Below are positions 35,804 to 45,187 of a stretch of 64,000 nucleotides of DNA, piece after piece. Source of the stretch: Atopomonas hussainii (GTDB taxonomy: Bacteria > Pseudomonadota > Gammaproteobacteria > Pseudomonadales > Pseudomonadaceae). Where the stretch lies: contig NZ_FOAS01000003.1 of the NCBI RefSeq assembly GCF_900109735.1, positions 1 through 64,000 on the forward strand. The letters run 5' to 3'. Each line of letters starts with the position of its first letter. Positions within the stretch are counted from its first letter, which is position 1. The notes under the pieces were generated by a model, which saw only the letters and a list, made by a program, of their open reading frames with translations, was not told the DNA's origin and searched no databases. The translations under genes were made by a program, and so were the position numbers.

Positions 35804-36595
35804 TCAGGCCTCAGCACTGAAACCGACACCCTCAGCGGGCGATAACGCCGACAGGCGTCGGTACAAGGTTAAATCAAACGGCGAGCGAGTTAAGCGCTCG
35901 CTTTGCTCACGGTCTTGCTGGCGTTGCTGATCATCTTCTTCGGCCGCTAAACGATCGGCTTCGCGCTGCTCTTGCGCCTGCACTTGCTCGTTGCGGTTTT
36001 TCTCCGCCAGCTCGGCACGCGCCTCAGTCAGCGCCGCCTGCGCTTGCGCGGCAATACGTAAGTCGGCCGAGGACGGCTCCGCCGGTGCCAACGCGGCACG
36101 CAGCACCTGCTGCATTTTGGCTAACGTAGCCTCGGGGTCGCCATTAACCGGCGAAGCATCAATCGACACTTCGCCCGCAACGGCATAGCTACGCCCATCC
36201 GGGCCGCGCTTAAAGGTGTAGGACGGCGCGCCGGCATATTGCCCACCCACCGCCGCATGCGCTTGCTCGTGGGCACGCACTTCGGCATCGCGCGCAGATA
36301 AACGGCTGATCTCTTGCTGATCCTTTTGCTGCTGCTCAGCGTCTTGCTGATCGCGCACCTTGGCTTCTTGCGCTTCTTGCTCCTGCTGAGCGCGCAGCTG
36401 TTCAGCTTGAGATTGCTCGCGCTGCGCACGCCCCTGCTCGTCCGGCGAGCGCGCAGAGCCCAGCGCCGCACTGCCTTCATTCACTGGTGGCAGCGTGGTT
36501 TGGCTGGGATCAGCAATCACAGGGGCTTGCGTAGTGCGTACCGGCGCAACCGCTACGCTTTGCACAGGCAGCGCCGGGAGCGGCGAGACGTTCAT
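35804..36595 (-). CDS. SprA-related putative zinc metalloprotease-like protein
   Basis: 263 residues in three parts: a Pro/Ala/Gln-rich N-terminus, a long charged Gln/Glu/Arg coiled-coil-like stretch, and a conserved core EVRAHEQAHAAVGGQYAGAP then SYTFKRGPDGRSYAVAGEVSID. HEQAH is an HExxH zinc motif, and the core fits the SprA-related family. A second charged, coiled region follows. No signal peptide is evident. I know no substrate or partner. It precedes the small PA0505-like gene in the same direction; both are probably co-expressed. A catalytic role is inferred only from the motif. Confidence 0.72.
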   Translation of the reverse strand: MNVSPLPALPVQSVAVAPVRTTQAPVIADPSQTTLPPVNEGSAALGSARSPDEQGRAQREQSQAEQLRAQQEQEAQEAKVRDQQDAEQQQKDQQEISRLSARDAEVRAHEQAHAAVGGQYAGAPSYTFKRGPDGRSYAVAGEVSIDASPVNGDPEATLAKMQQVLRAALAPAEPSSADLRIAAQAQAALTEARAELAEKNRNEQVQAQEQREADRLAAEEDDQQRQQDREQSERLTRSPFDLTLYRRLSALSPAEGVGFSAEA

Positions 36596-36613
36596 GACCT
36601 TGCTCGCAGTGCC

Positions 36614-36937
36614 TTAGGCGCGCACGTCCACCAGCGTACCGAGCACTTCGTCAGCGGTGGTGATGACTTGCGCACCGGCCTGCGCTTCGGTTTGCCCGAC
36701 GCGCAGTTCGACGAGGCTATCGGCCACATCAGCGGTGGGTTCTGGCGCACGCACTGGCGGGGTGTTCTGCGCTGGGTCAGGTCGATTGGCCTGCTGCGCT
36801 TGCGCCGCTGCGGCTGGCTGCTCTTCACGCTGCGGCAGGGTTTGCCGGGCGATGTCACTGCCTGCCTGATCGATACGGCGCTGCCCTGCCTGCACGGCGC
36901 CAAGGCCGGCACTCAGTGCACTTCCGGAAATTTGCAT
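36614..36937 (-). CDS. Small conserved protein of unknown function (PA0505-like)
   Basis: 107 residues starting MQISGSALSAGLGAVQAGQRR behind a perfect GGAGGT. The ends are conserved-looking helices: an N-terminal QAGQRRIDQAGSDIA and a C-terminal DSLVELRVGQTEAQAGAQVITTADEVLGTLVDVRA, joined by an Ala/Gln/Pro-rich linker. This pattern of conserved amphipathic ends resembles flagellar rod/hook-type proteins, and homologues in databases are sometimes mislabelled PqqE. It lies 18 bases upstream of the SprA-like gene in transcription order, suggesting an operon. No function assigned. Confidence 0.72.
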   Translation of the reverse strand: MQISGSALSAGLGAVQAGQRRIDQAGSDIARQTLPQREEQPAAAAQAQQANRPDPAQNTPPVRAPEPTADVADSLVELRVGQTEAQAGAQVITTADEVLGTLVDVRA

Positions 36938-36996
36938 GGTGATACCTCCGTCAGGCGGATGGATTCACCTTGATTAAAACAAGGATTGATCGTTTT

Positions 36997-37695
36997 TTAT
37001 ACAACCGAAGCCAGCGCACCGACCAATGGCGCCAGTTCAAGATGACCGGCCACGGTAGCCGCGTTGGCGTCCTGCAAATAAGGCACCTCGCCCAGGCAAG
37101 GCGCCGGCAACAGGCTGTGCAGGGTATTGAGGTTTTCCGCCAAGCGAGTGGTATTGGGATCGACAACATTGGCCACCCAGCCCGCAAGGCGTAAGCCATC
37201 GCGCTGAATGGCTTCAGCGGTGAGTAACGCATGGTTGATGCAGCCCAAGCGCACGCCCACCACCAGAATCACCGGAAACCGCAGCGCCTTGGCCAAATCC
37301 GCCAAGGTCTCATGCTTATATAAAGGCACGCGCCAACCACCTGCGCCTTCAACTATGGTGAAGTCGGCACCGCGCTTAAGCACCGTTTCTAGCGCTTGTT
37401 TTAGGCGCGCAACGGACAAATCCTCGCCGGCTTCACGCGCGGCAATGTGCGGAGCAATCGCCGGAAAGAAGGCAAACGGATTGACCTGCTCATAGGTTAA
37501 CGGCGGAAAGCATTGGGCTTGCAGCGCCAGCGCATCTTCATTGCGCAGCCCTTGTGGCGTGACAATGCTGCCAGAGGCGACCGGCTTGCCGGCAGCGGTG
37601 GTCATGCCTTCTTGCCGCGCCTTGCACAGCAGGCCCGCGGCGATGGTGGTTTTACCGACTTCGGTGTCTGTACCGGTAACAAAAAACGCTGCCAT
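36997..37695 (-). CDS. bioD: Dethiobiotin synthetase
   Basis: Third committed step of biotin ring synthesis: ATP-dependent carboxylation of DAPA to dethiobiotin. 232 residues, starting MAAFFVTGTDTEVGKTTIAAGLL with the P-loop, then KPVASGS and TIVEGAGGWRVPL, the family's substrate-binding motifs. It is the last gene of the bioBFHCD run, nine bases after bioC. Confidence 0.95.
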   Translation of the reverse strand: MAAFFVTGTDTEVGKTTIAAGLLCKARQEGMTTAAGKPVASGSIVTPQGLRNEDALALQAQCFPPLTYEQVNPFAFFPAIAPHIAAREAGEDLSVARLKQALETVLKRGADFTIVEGAGGWRVPLYKHETLADLAKALRFPVILVVGVRLGCINHALLTAEAIQRDGLRLAGWVANVVDPNTTRLAENLNTLHSLLPAPCLGEVPYLQDANAATVAGHLELAPLVGALASVV

Positions 37696-37704
37696 GTTCG
37701 CTCC

Positions 37705-38493
37705 TTAAACCTTGCGTAATAGGCCGTAGACTACCCGGTAGGTTGCTGGCAAACCGTCTTCCGTGCGAAAGCTTTCATACGCCTGCTGTAAGGCCCGCAG
37801 GCGAGCACGACCAGTTAAACCCTCAGGGCGCCCCTGATTAATATTGTGCGCACCGACTTCTTTTAACGAACGCGTTAAGCTGCGCAAATCATTAAAGCAC
37901 AGGATATGCGCCTGCTCCTGTAACCCGATCAGCTGCATGTCACAGTCTGCGACCAAGTTCTGATAATCATCCCAACGGCGAAAACGATTGACGTGTACAC
38001 CGCCATCCACCGCCTGCCAGCTGCTGCGTAACTCGTGCAAGGTGCCTTGGCACAAACTACTAAACGCCAGCACACCGCCGGGACGTAAAACTCGCCGCGC
38101 CTCGCTGAGCACGGCGGCAAAATCGCCACACCACTGCACCGCCAAACTACTGATGAGCAAATCGACACTGTCGCTGGCCAGCGGCAGCGCCTCCGCATCG
38201 CCTTGCACATACGCAGACGCAGCCTCTTGCTGGCGCGCCACCTGCAGCATGCCCATAGCCAGATCCAGCGCCACACCCTGCGCGTGTGGATAACGGCAGG
38301 CCAAGGCGCGCGAGCAATACCCAGTGCCAACGCCGACATCCAACCAACGCTGCACCGTGTGCGTTGGCAGGCGCGCCAGCAGCGCATCGGCGACTTGCCG
38401 TTGTAGCTCGGCAACACCGTCGTAACTGCCCGCCGCCTTAGAGAACGAGGCAGCCACTAAGGCTTTATCCGGCAGGCGATAGGCCTCAGACAT
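37705..38493 (-). CDS. bioC: Malonyl-ACP O-methyltransferase BioC
   Basis: A 262-residue SAM methyltransferase that masks malonyl-ACP so that the fatty-acid pathway can build pimeloyl-ACP. It starts [28 protein letters not shown] at ATG 38491-38493, overlapping the bioH end by eight bases; earlier ATGs lie inside bioH. Motif [16 protein letters not shown] and [10 protein letters not shown] are typical of BioC. Confidence 0.93.
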   Translation of the reverse strand: MSEAYRLPDKALVAASFSKAAGSYDGVAELQRQVADALLARLPTHTVQRWLDVGVGTGYCSRALACRYPHAQGVALDLAMGMLQVARQQEAASAYVQGDAEALPLASDSVDLLISSLAVQWCGDFAAVLSEARRVLRPGGVLAFSSLCQGTLHELRSSWQAVDGGVHVNRFRRWDDYQNLVADCDMQLIGLQEQAHILCFNDLRSLTRSLKEVGAHNINQGRPEGLTGRARLRALQQAYESFRTEDGLPATYRVVYGLLRKV

Positions 38494-39205
38494 CGGCGGC
38501 CTCATGGACAAACACATCGACCAGCTCAGCCAACAACTCCGGTTGTTCCAACAGCAAGGCGTGGCTTAGGTCTTCAATCAGCTGCACTTCGACATCCGGC
38601 AGAATCGCCAGCAGATCGGGCGCGACCTCGGCTGGCACCAACGCATCATTACCGGCCAAAACATACAACTGCGGGCCGAGATAGCTGGCTAACGCCGCGC
38701 GGTTATCCAGCGCGGCCAAGTGCGCCAAGCCCGCCGGCAGCGCAGTGCACTCGGTTAGCGCGTGGCTTTGCAGAGCTCGCGCTAGCGCTCGCGGTTCGGC
38801 AGCGCCTTGGCTACACAGCAGACCAAAGCGCTTCAGCGTGGCCTGCAGGGCTTGGCTTAAACCCTCGCTAAACGCCTGCAATGTGGCAGGCGGCATACCA
38901 TGCGGCCAATCAGGGCGCGCGACAAAACTAGGGCTGGCCGCCAGGCTGATCACGCCGGGGCAATGCTCGCCGCGCTGCGCCGCTAAAGCCTGCGCCAACT
39001 GCCCTCCCAACGACCAACCGAGCAGCCAAGCGTCTGCCGGCACATCCTGCTCCAGCGCGGCCAGCCAGTGCTCCGCTGGCACTTCCGGCAAACGATGCAC
39101 ACTGATGTGCCAGTGCGGGTTACGCGCCAACAAGGCTTGCCGTAAGGGCTCAAGCACATCAACCGAGAAACCCCAGCCGGGCAACAAGGCCAAATGATTA
39201 CGCAT
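38486..39205 (-). CDS. bioH: Pimeloyl-ACP methyl ester carboxylesterase BioH
   Basis: A 239-residue alpha/beta hydrolase that removes the methyl group and releases pimeloyl-ACP for BioF. It starts [21 protein letters not shown]; the nucleophile elbow is [14 protein letters not shown], the acid is in [11 protein letters not shown] and the His in [11 protein letters not shown]. It overlaps bioF and bioC by eight bases each, so translation is coupled. Confidence 0.92.
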   Translation of the reverse strand: MRNHLALLPGWGFSVDVLEPLRQALLARNPHWHISVHRLPEVPAEHWLAALEQDVPADAWLLGWSLGGQLAQALAAQRGEHCPGVISLAASPSFVARPDWPHGMPPATLQAFSEGLSQALQATLKRFGLLCSQGAAEPRALARALQSHALTECTALPAGLAHLAALDNRAALASYLGPQLYVLAGNDALVPAEVAPDLLAILPDVEVQLIEDLSHALLLEQPELLAELVDVFVHEAADV

Positions 39206-40376
39206 GCTCACACTCCTGCCGCAGGGCACGCCACGCGATATCGAGCGCGCTCAGCAAGCGATCTACCTGTGCCGAGCTATGCGCCGCCGACAACGTCACG
39301 CGCAGGCGCGCACTGCCGGCAGGCACGGTGGGCGGGCGAATCGCGCCGACCAGCACGCCTTGCTCACGCAGGTGCGCCGCTAAGCGCAACGCATGCCCGC
39401 TCTCACCCACCACGATGGGCTGAATCGGCGTATCACTGGGCATCAAGGTCAAACCCAACTGCTCGGCGCCATGGCGGAACTGCTTGATCAGCGCCTGCAA
39501 ATGCTCGCGACGCCAGGTTTCGCCTTGCAGCAACTGCAAACTCTTTAATGAGGCACAGGCCACCGCCGGCGGCTGGCTGGTGGTGTAAATGTACGGACGA
39601 GCAAATTGAATCAGGGTTTCGATTAGCTCATCGCTGCCGGCGACAAACGCGCCGGCGGTGCCGAAGGCTTTACCCAGCGTACCGACCAGCACAGGCACAT
39701 CCTCGATGCTCAGCTGATAGTGTTCCACCACACCACCACCGTGCGCGCCGAGCGGGCCAAAGCCGTGGGCGTCATCCACCATCAGCCACGCGCCATGCTG
39801 CTTGGCGGTGGCGCACAAGGCGGGCAAGTCGGCGCAGTCGCCATCCATGCTGAACACGCCATCGGTGACCACTAAGGTATTGCCCTGCGCCTTGGCTAAA
39901 CGACTCGCCAAGCTGTTCGCATCGTTGTGCAGATAACGACTAAAGCGCGCGCCGCTGAGCAAACCAGCATCCAGCAAAGACGCATGATTAAGGCGATCTT
40001 CCAGCACGGTATCGCCCTGCCCGACCAGCGCCGTGACAGCGGCCAGATTGGCCATATAGCCGGTGGAAAACAGCAGTGCACGCGGGCGGCCGGTGAATGC
40101 CGCGAGCGCCTCTTCCAGCTCATGGTGCGGCGCGCTATGGCCGATGACTAAATGCGAAGCGCCACCGCCCACGCCCCAGCGCTCAATGCCTACGTTAAAG
40201 GCAGCGCGCACCTCGGGGTGATTAGCGAGGCCCAGATAATCATTCGAGCAGAACGCCAACAGCGGCTGACCATCGACCACCACCTCGGGCCCTTGCGGGG
40301 TTTGCAGCAGCGGCCGCTGGCGGTACAAATCGGCCGCGCGGCGCTCGGCAAGGCGGCTAGTCAGATCAAACGGCAT
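39198..40376 (-). CDS. bioF: 8-amino-7-oxononanoate synthase
   Basis: PLP enzyme condensing pimeloyl-ACP with alanine. 392 residues starting [19 protein letters not shown]; later [31 protein letters not shown] and the PLP-lysine motif [13 protein letters not shown]. The ATG at 40374-40376 is chosen because the frame upstream lacks similarity. It follows bioB by about 90 bases. Confidence 0.95.
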   Translation of the reverse strand: MPFDLTSRLAERRAADLYRQRPLLQTPQGPEVVVDGQPLLAFCSNDYLGLANHPEVRAAFNVGIERWGVGGGASHLVIGHSAPHHELEEALAAFTGRPRALLFSTGYMANLAAVTALVGQGDTVLEDRLNHASLLDAGLLSGARFSRYLHNDANSLASRLAKAQGNTLVVTDGVFSMDGDCADLPALCATAKQHGAWLMVDDAHGFGPLGAHGGGVVEHYQLSIEDVPVLVGTLGKAFGTAGAFVAGSDELIETLIQFARPYIYTTSQPPAVACASLKSLQLLQGETWRREHLQALIKQFRHGAEQLGLTLMPSDTPIQPIVVGESGHALRLAAHLREQGVLVGAIRPPTVPAGSARLRVTLSAAHSSAQVDRLLSALDIAWRALRQECEHA

Positions 40377-40466
40377 AGCGATACTCGCGCATCCAAAGGA
40401 AAACACCCCTCGCCCACTTAAGGCGAGGAGTTCAGCGTGTCGCACTCGCCCGCAGGCGAGCGGCGT

Positions 40467-41525
40467 TTAGGCCGATGCAGCGTCGTAAAACAGCTTAGTG
40501 TCGCGCTGCTCGACCAAGGCTTGTTCGATGGCGGCTTGATGCACTTCATCGGCGTGCTCTTCGCGCTCTTCGGGCTTGATGCCTAAACGCTTGAACAGGG
40601 CCATGTCTTTATCGGCTTGCGGATTGGCGGTGGTGAGCAGTTTTTCGCCGTAGAAAATCGAGTTAGCGCCCGCCAAGAAAGCCAGCGCCTGCATTTGCTC
40701 GTTCATCTGTTCTCGCCCGGCGGACAGGCGCACGTGCGACTTAGGCATCATGATGCGCGCCACCGCCAGCATGCGAATGAAGTCAAACGGGGCGACATCC
40801 TGCTCTTCCGCCAGCGGCGTGCCCTTGACCTTAACCAGCATGTTGATAGGTACGGATTCCGGGTGTTCCGGCAGGTTAGCCAGCTGAATCAGCAAGCCCG
40901 CGCGGTCATCCAGCGACTCACCCATGCCCAAGATGCCGCCTGAGCAAATCTTCATCCCCGCATCACGCACATAGCTCAGCGTTTGCAGGCGCTCGCTGTA
41001 GGTGCGAGTGGTGATGATGTTGCCGTAGAACTCGGGCGAGGTGTCCAGATTGTGGTTGTAGTAATCCAGCCCCGCCTTGGCCAGCGCGCGGGTTTGCTCT
41101 TCGTCGAGCTTGCCTAAGGTCATGCAGGTTTCCAGCCCCATGGCCTTCACGCCTTCGACCATTTTCAGCACGTAGGGCATGTCTTTGGCCGACGGGTGCT
41201 TCCACGCCGCGCCCATGCAGAAGCGCGTCGAGCCGATGCTCTTCGCCTCGGCTGCGGCCTGCAGCACCTTCTCGACTTCCATCAGCTTTTCTTTATCGAG
41301 GCCGGTGTTGTAGTGCCCCGACTGCGGACAATATTTGCAGTCTTCGGGGCAAGCGCCGGTCTTGATCGATAGCAAGGTCGAGACCTGCACGCGATTGGGG
41401 TCGAAATGCGCGCGGTGCACGCTCTGCGCTTGAAACAGCAAATCGTTGAACGGCTGAGTGAACAGCGCTTTTACCTCGTCGAGGCTCCAGTCGTGACGAA
41501 GCGGCGCGGCGGCAGTAGCGGACAT
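40467..41525 (-). CDS. bioB: Biotin synthase
   Basis: A radical-SAM enzyme inserting sulfur into dethiobiotin. 352 residues; the [4Fe-4S] motif is [15 protein letters not shown] (CxxxCxxC), with [12 protein letters not shown] before it and [26 protein letters not shown] and [27 protein letters not shown] further on. It starts at ATG 41523-41525, about 55 bases after a predicted promoter that carries a BirA-like operator, so the whole bioBFHCD operon is probably repressed when biotin is ample. Confidence 0.97.
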   Translation of the reverse strand: MSATAAAPLRHDWSLDEVKALFTQPFNDLLFQAQSVHRAHFDPNRVQVSTLLSIKTGACPEDCKYCPQSGHYNTGLDKEKLMEVEKVLQAAAEAKSIGSTRFCMGAAWKHPSAKDMPYVLKMVEGVKAMGLETCMTLGKLDEEQTRALAKAGLDYYNHNLDTSPEFYGNIITTRTYSERLQTLSYVRDAGMKICSGGILGMGESLDDRAGLLIQLANLPEHPESVPINMLVKVKGTPLAEEQDVAPFDFIRMLAVARIMMPKSHVRLSAGREQMNEQMQALAFLAGANSIFYGEKLLTTANPQADKDMALFKRLGIKPEEREEHADEVHQAAIEQALVEQRDTKLFYDAASA

Positions 41526-41586
41526 AGCGGGTTCCTTGCAGCAAGACGGGGCCCGGCCTAAGGTAAATGCCGGACAGGATGTCTGG

Positions 41587-41614
41587 ATAATAACGAGGCA
41601 ATATGGACTGTCAA
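41587..41614 (-). promoter_or_regulatory. Predicted sigma-70 promoter of the bio operon
   Basis: On the minus strand, TTGACA (41614-41609), a 16-base spacer, then TATTAT (41592-41587). The -35 hexamer is perfect, and it overlaps the left arm of the BirA-like palindrome. Confidence 0.6.
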
Positions 41615-42331
41615 CCAAGATCACTTTGCAAGGTTTACAGCTGGTTAAAAATCAACCATAACTGTTTACTGTGTGATGAGCCAAGCGACGGCACTCTGCC
41701 TCTGTGTCATGGCTGTGAAGACGACTTACCCTGGCTACTGAGTCACTGCCCTTGCTGCGCCGAGCCGCTACCGAGCGCGCAGTTATGCCCCCGCTGCCAA
41801 CGCAAACAGCCGGCTTTTCATCAGGTGATCAGCCCGCTGCGCTACGCCTTTCCAGTCGATGCGCTGGTAGCACGCTTTAAAGCCGACCACGCCAGCCACT
41901 ATGGCCGCCTGCTCTGCCAGCTACTGGCCCGCGAGCTACAACACCGCTTTAACGACGGCCTAGCCCGCCCCGACCTGCTCCTGCCTGTGCCGCAAAGCCC
42001 GCAACGCCTGCGCCAGCGCGGCTTTAACCAAGCCCTGTGGCTAACCCGCTGGCTGAGCCGCGAGTTAAAACTGCCGTGGCAAAAACACTGGCTCAGCGAT
42101 AACGGCCAACACCTGAGCCAGAAAACCCTCGACGCCAAAGCCCGTGCGCGCAACCTCAACAGTGCCTTCAGTTTGACGAAACAGGCGCAGCCGCAAGGCC
42201 TGCACATTGCCCTGGTGGATGACATTGTCACCACCGGCAGCACCGCCAACGCCATCAGCCAAGTGCTGCTCAAGGCCGGCGCGCAGCAGGTGGATATTTA
42301 CTGTTTGGCGCGCACCGCCAGAAGCCAATAA
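41603..42331 (+). CDS. comF: ComF-family phosphoribosyltransferase-like protein
   Basis: 242 residues. The N-terminal zinc-binding part has paired cysteines ([23 protein letters not shown]) and the C-terminal part has the PRPP-binding motif [18 protein letters not shown], preceded by [19 protein letters not shown]. ComF proteins support DNA uptake in competent bacteria, but the biochemical role is still poorly defined and many non-competent species carry one. Divergent from bioB with 77 bases between the starts. The start at 41603 places its first codons inside the BirA-like operator; no later start keeps the conserved N-terminus. Confidence 0.88.
   Translation: MDCQPRSLCKVYSWLKINHNCLLCDEPSDGTLPLCHGCEDDLPWLLSHCPCCAEPLPSAQLCPRCQRKQPAFHQVISPLRYAFPVDALVARFKADHASHYGRLLCQLLARELQHRFNDGLARPDLLLPVPQSPQRLRQRGFNQALWLTRWLSRELKLPWQKHWLSDNGQHLSQKTLDAKARARNLNSAFSLTKQAQPQGLHIALVDDIVTTGSTANAISQVLLKAGAQQVDIYCLARTARSQ
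41609..41639. promoter_or_regulatory. Candidate BirA operator between bioB and comF
   Basis: TGTCAACC-N15-GGTTTACA: arms match at seven of eight positions and fit the BirA consensus TTGTAAACC-N15/16-GGTTTACAA. It overlaps the bioB -35 box on one side and the first codons of comF on the other, so BirA-biotinyl-AMP would block bioB transcription. Confidence 0.7.
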
Positions 42332-42356
42332 GCCGCCAGCGCAGTACACTGCGCCG

Positions 42357-43319
42357 ATGAACGCACATCCTTACGACGCCTTAACCCCCGACCTTATCCT
42401 GGATGCGGTGGACAGCCTCGGCCTGATCACCGACGGCCGCCTGCTGGCACTGAACAGCTACGAAAATCGTGTCTATCAAGTGGGTATCGACGAGCAAACG
42501 CCGCTGATCGCCAAGTTCTATCGCCCCGAGCGCTGGAGCGATGCAGCGATTGCCGAGGAGCACGCCTTCGCCCTTGAGCTGGCCGCCCACGAGCTACCGG
42601 TGGTGGCGCCCTTGGTGATCGACGGCAGTAGCTTGTTCAGCCACCAAGGCTTTCGTTTTGCACTGTTTCCGCGGCGCGGCGGGCATTCCCCGGAAGCCGA
42701 AGACCCGGAACTGCTGTATCGCCTCGGCCAATTTCTCGGCCGTCTGCATAACATCGGTGCCACCCAGCCGTTTGCCCATCGCGAGTCGTTAACCCCGGCG
42801 CTGGCGCAGCACGCGCTGGCAGCACTCGAGGCCTTTACCGGGCACGAAAGTGGGTATTTAACCGCCGCCCGGCAGCTTATCGAGCAGGCCCAAGCACGCT
42901 TTAACGCCGTGAACCCCAGCCTGCTGCGCGGCCACGGCGACTGCCATATCGGCAACTTGCTGTACCGCGACGAACAGCTGTGGCTGGTCGACTTAGACGA
43001 CACCCGCATGGCGCCGGCCATGCAAGACCTCTGGCTGCTATTAAGCCCCGAGCCGGACAGCCAGCGCCGCCAACTCACCGAGCTGCTGGATGGCTATGAA
43101 GAATTCCGCGATTTTCCGCGTGCCGAGCTAGCGCTGATCGAACCGCTGCGTGCCCTGCGCTTGGTGCTGCACGATGCGTGGCTGGCCAAACGCTGGAGCG
43201 ACCCGGCGTTTCCCAAAGCCTTCCCGTGGTTTGACCAAAACGGCTACTGGGCCTCCCAAGCCCGGCGTTTTGACGAGCAGCGCCGCGCCTTAGACCAGCC
43301 AACTGTTACGCTCTATTAA
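42357..43319 (+). CDS. srkA: Stress response kinase A (YihE family)
   Basis: A 320-residue Ser/Thr kinase of the YihE/SrkA type, which in E. coli counters MazEF-linked stress death. It starts MNAHPYDALTPDLILDAVDSLG and contains LNSYENRVYQV, LIAKFYRPERWS (ATP lysine), the catalytic loop RGHGDCHIGNLLY and LVDLDDTRMAPAMQDLW with the metal Asp. Starts at ATG 42357, 25 bases after comF; a longer open frame through comF is an artefact. Confidence 0.92.
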   Translation: MNAHPYDALTPDLILDAVDSLGLITDGRLLALNSYENRVYQVGIDEQTPLIAKFYRPERWSDAAIAEEHAFALELAAHELPVVAPLVIDGSSLFSHQGFRFALFPRRGGHSPEAEDPELLYRLGQFLGRLHNIGATQPFAHRESLTPALAQHALAALEAFTGHESGYLTAARQLIEQAQARFNAVNPSLLRGHGDCHIGNLLYRDEQLWLVDLDDTRMAPAMQDLWLLLSPEPDSQRRQLTELLDGYEEFRDFPRAELALIEPLRALRLVLHDAWLAKRWSDPAFPKAFPWFDQNGYWASQARRFDEQRRALDQPTVTLY

Positions 43320-43387
43320 GGCGCCGCTGTTAGGTGTTCACCTCTGGTGCAACCTCTAGACTGCGTTTTTAACGCATAGGTGTGCGC

Positions 43388-44272
43388 ATGGCTTCGCTTC
43401 GCCAAGGCTATTTACTCGGCCTGACGTCCTACGTTCTGTGGGGATTATTTCCGTTTTACTTCAAACCACTGGAAAGCATTCCGGCGCTGGAAATCATCGT
43501 CCAGCGCGTGCTCGGCTGCGCCTTGGTCGGCAGCTTGCTCCTGCTGTGGTGGCGTCACCCCGGCTGGTGGCGCGAACTGCGCGACAACCCTAAACGCCTG
43601 CTGGCCTTAGCAGCCAGCGGCTTGCTGATTGGTTTTAACTGGACGCTCTATGTCTGGGCAGTGACCAACGAGCGCATGGTGGAAGCCAGCCTTGGCTACT
43701 ACATCAACCCCTTGATTAACGTGTTGCTCGGTCTACTGCTGCTCGGCGAGCGCTTACGCCCGCTGCAATGGTTAGCCGTGGGCCTAGCCGCCGCCGGCGT
43801 GGTGACGCAAGTCATCCAATACGGCGCCGTGCCGTGGGTATCGCTGGGGCTGGCGTTCTCGTTTGGCTTTTATGCGCTGATTCGCAAGCAAGCGCAGGTC
43901 AGCGCCCTGCCGGGTTTAGTGGTGGAAACCTGGTTTATGGTGCCGCTGGCGCTAATCTGGTGGCTGGGCTTTAGCCAAGGGCCGACGCAAACCAGCGAAC
44001 TGTGGTTAAGCCCGCTGGGTTTATGGTTAAGCCTTGCCGGCCTGGTGACCTTAGTGCCCTTACTCTGTTTTGCCGCTGCGGCGCGGCAGTTACCGCTCTC
44101 GACCTTAGGCTTCTTGCAGTACATCGCGCCGACCTTAGTGTTGATGGCGGCGGTGTGGGTATACGACGAGCCCTTCGACGTGCATCGCCTGTTCGCCTTT
44201 GCCTGCATTTGGGTCGCCTTGTTGGTGTTCAGTTTCGACAGCTGGCGCTGGCTGACCCGCAAAGCCCTGTAG
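43388..44272 (+). CDS. rarD: RarD-type EamA/DMT permease
   Basis: 294 residues with about ten hydrophobic helices, an inner-membrane transporter of the drug/metabolite superfamily. The start MASLRQGYLLGLTSYVLWGLFPFYFKPL and GLLIGFNWTLYVWAVTN are typical of RarD. The substrate is unknown. An in-frame GTG six bases earlier is an alternative start. It matches the PA0485-PA0486 pairing with srkA. Confidence 0.88.
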   Translation: MASLRQGYLLGLTSYVLWGLFPFYFKPLESIPALEIIVQRVLGCALVGSLLLLWWRHPGWWRELRDNPKRLLALAASGLLIGFNWTLYVWAVTNERMVEASLGYYINPLINVLLGLLLLGERLRPLQWLAVGLAAAGVVTQVIQYGAVPWVSLGLAFSFGFYALIRKQAQVSALPGLVVETWFMVPLALIWWLGFSQGPTQTSELWLSPLGLWLSLAGLVTLVPLLCFAAAARQLPLSTLGFLQYIAPTLVLMAAVWVYDEPFDVHRLFAFACIWVALLVFSFDSWRWLTRKAL

Positions 44273-44695
44273 CTGGTGAAAAAACAACCAGCGCTGGCCA
44301 GCCCAGAACTGGCGCTGGCCGGCGCTAGTCTTCCCAAACTCACTCACAGAGTTATCCACAACATCCGGGGATAACCCGAGCCAGCTAGAGCCTGTGCGCA
44401 GAATTCTGCCGGCCACTTCACAAAACCCTACAGAAACCTCTGCCGAGCCCGCAAAACTCCAATAAATGGCTATTTTTCAATCACTTAAAAACAGCGACCA
44501 GCCAGTCAGACAATCTTTGGTTATTTCTTGAGCAACCTTGCCCAGCCCACGCCCGACAAGGCCTGCACGCAGTCACGCAAAGCTTATCCACAGACTTACC
44601 CCACACTTCTGGGGAGAAACCAGCGTCTGTACACAGGGGCAACGCTGCCTAAGCAAAGCCACCGCTAAACCACCACGCTTTACACAGCGCCCACG
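44273..44695. other. Non-coding stretch with two perfect DnaA boxes
   Basis: No gene is visible in this region. TTATCCACA, the E. coli-type R1 DnaA box, occurs at 44352-44360 and 44584-44592 on the same strand, and a weaker relative (TTATCCCCG on the other strand) at 44366-44374. An A+T-richer block lies between them around 44455-44500. This is not the usual dnaA/rpmH oriC context, so a DnaA-binding or titration site is more likely than an origin. The remainder shows nothing I can assign. Confidence 0.45.
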
Positions 44696-44726
44696 CAAAA
44701 AAGCCGCAACGTAAAACGCTGCGGCT
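44696..44726 (-). terminator. Terminator of the 62-residue gene
   Basis: AGCCGCA and TGCGGCT (44702-44708 and 44720-44726) form a 7-base stem preceded on the plus strand by six A residues, giving a T-run on the minus strand, 29 bases past the stop codon. Confidence 0.8.
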
Positions 44727-44754
44727 GATGAGAAGTCTGTATCGAAAAGGTGGA

Positions 44755-44943
44755 TCAGCTGGCCAAACGGCCTGGGAAACCGACTTCGCTGATCAACATG
44801 CCATGGCGCACGATGCAGCGCTGGCCTTCGTGTTCCAAACGCAGTGGCACACGGGAAACAACCACCCAGCCATCGCTGAAGAGTTGTTCTATGTGTTTAC
44901 GCAGAGCGTGAAACTGACGCTGCTCGGTTCTTGTCGAGTCCAT
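44755..44943 (-). CDS. Small conserved Pseudomonas protein of unknown function
   Basis: 62 residues beginning MDSTRTEQRQFHALRKHIEQLF, with a mixed helix-strand look (GWVVVSRVPLRLEHEGQRCIVRHGMLISEVGF). A perfect GGAGGT stands five bases before the ATG and a terminator follows, which supports it being real despite its size. It corresponds to a small hypothetical gene next to rarD in P. aeruginosa (PA0484 as I recall). The 244 bases upstream contain no other gene. Confidence 0.75.
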   Translation of the reverse strand: MDSTRTEQRQFHALRKHIEQLFSDGWVVVSRVPLRLEHEGQRCIVRHGMLISEVGFPGRLAS

Positions 44944-45187
44944 TCGCTACCTCCTGGCTTTCGCCGTTACTGCTATCCGTTTCCAAGAAAGAAAAGTGCT
45001 GACCTCATGCTCAGCAGAGCGGCAGCCCCCGATTTTCGTGGGCGCCATCACAGTGTAGACGCGAAACAGGTCACACAAAACACAAGCAAACGTGAATCGC
45101 TTCACATTTTTGGCTTTTTTACCTTAAGCCGGCCACAGCCCCTACGGAGCCTGCCTTGGCGCACGCTCAGGCTATGGCCTTGGCGAC

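Noticed and set aside
33902-35845. A 647-residue plus-strand open frame opposite the second acyl-CoA dehydrogenase gene.
   Set aside because: Same shadow pattern as its paralogous locus; the two shadows resemble each other only because the real genes are paralogues.
44273-44695. The DnaA-box stretch as the chromosomal replication origin.
   Set aside because: dnaA, dnaN, rpmH and rnpA are not nearby and only two perfect boxes are present; a secondary DnaA site is more likely.
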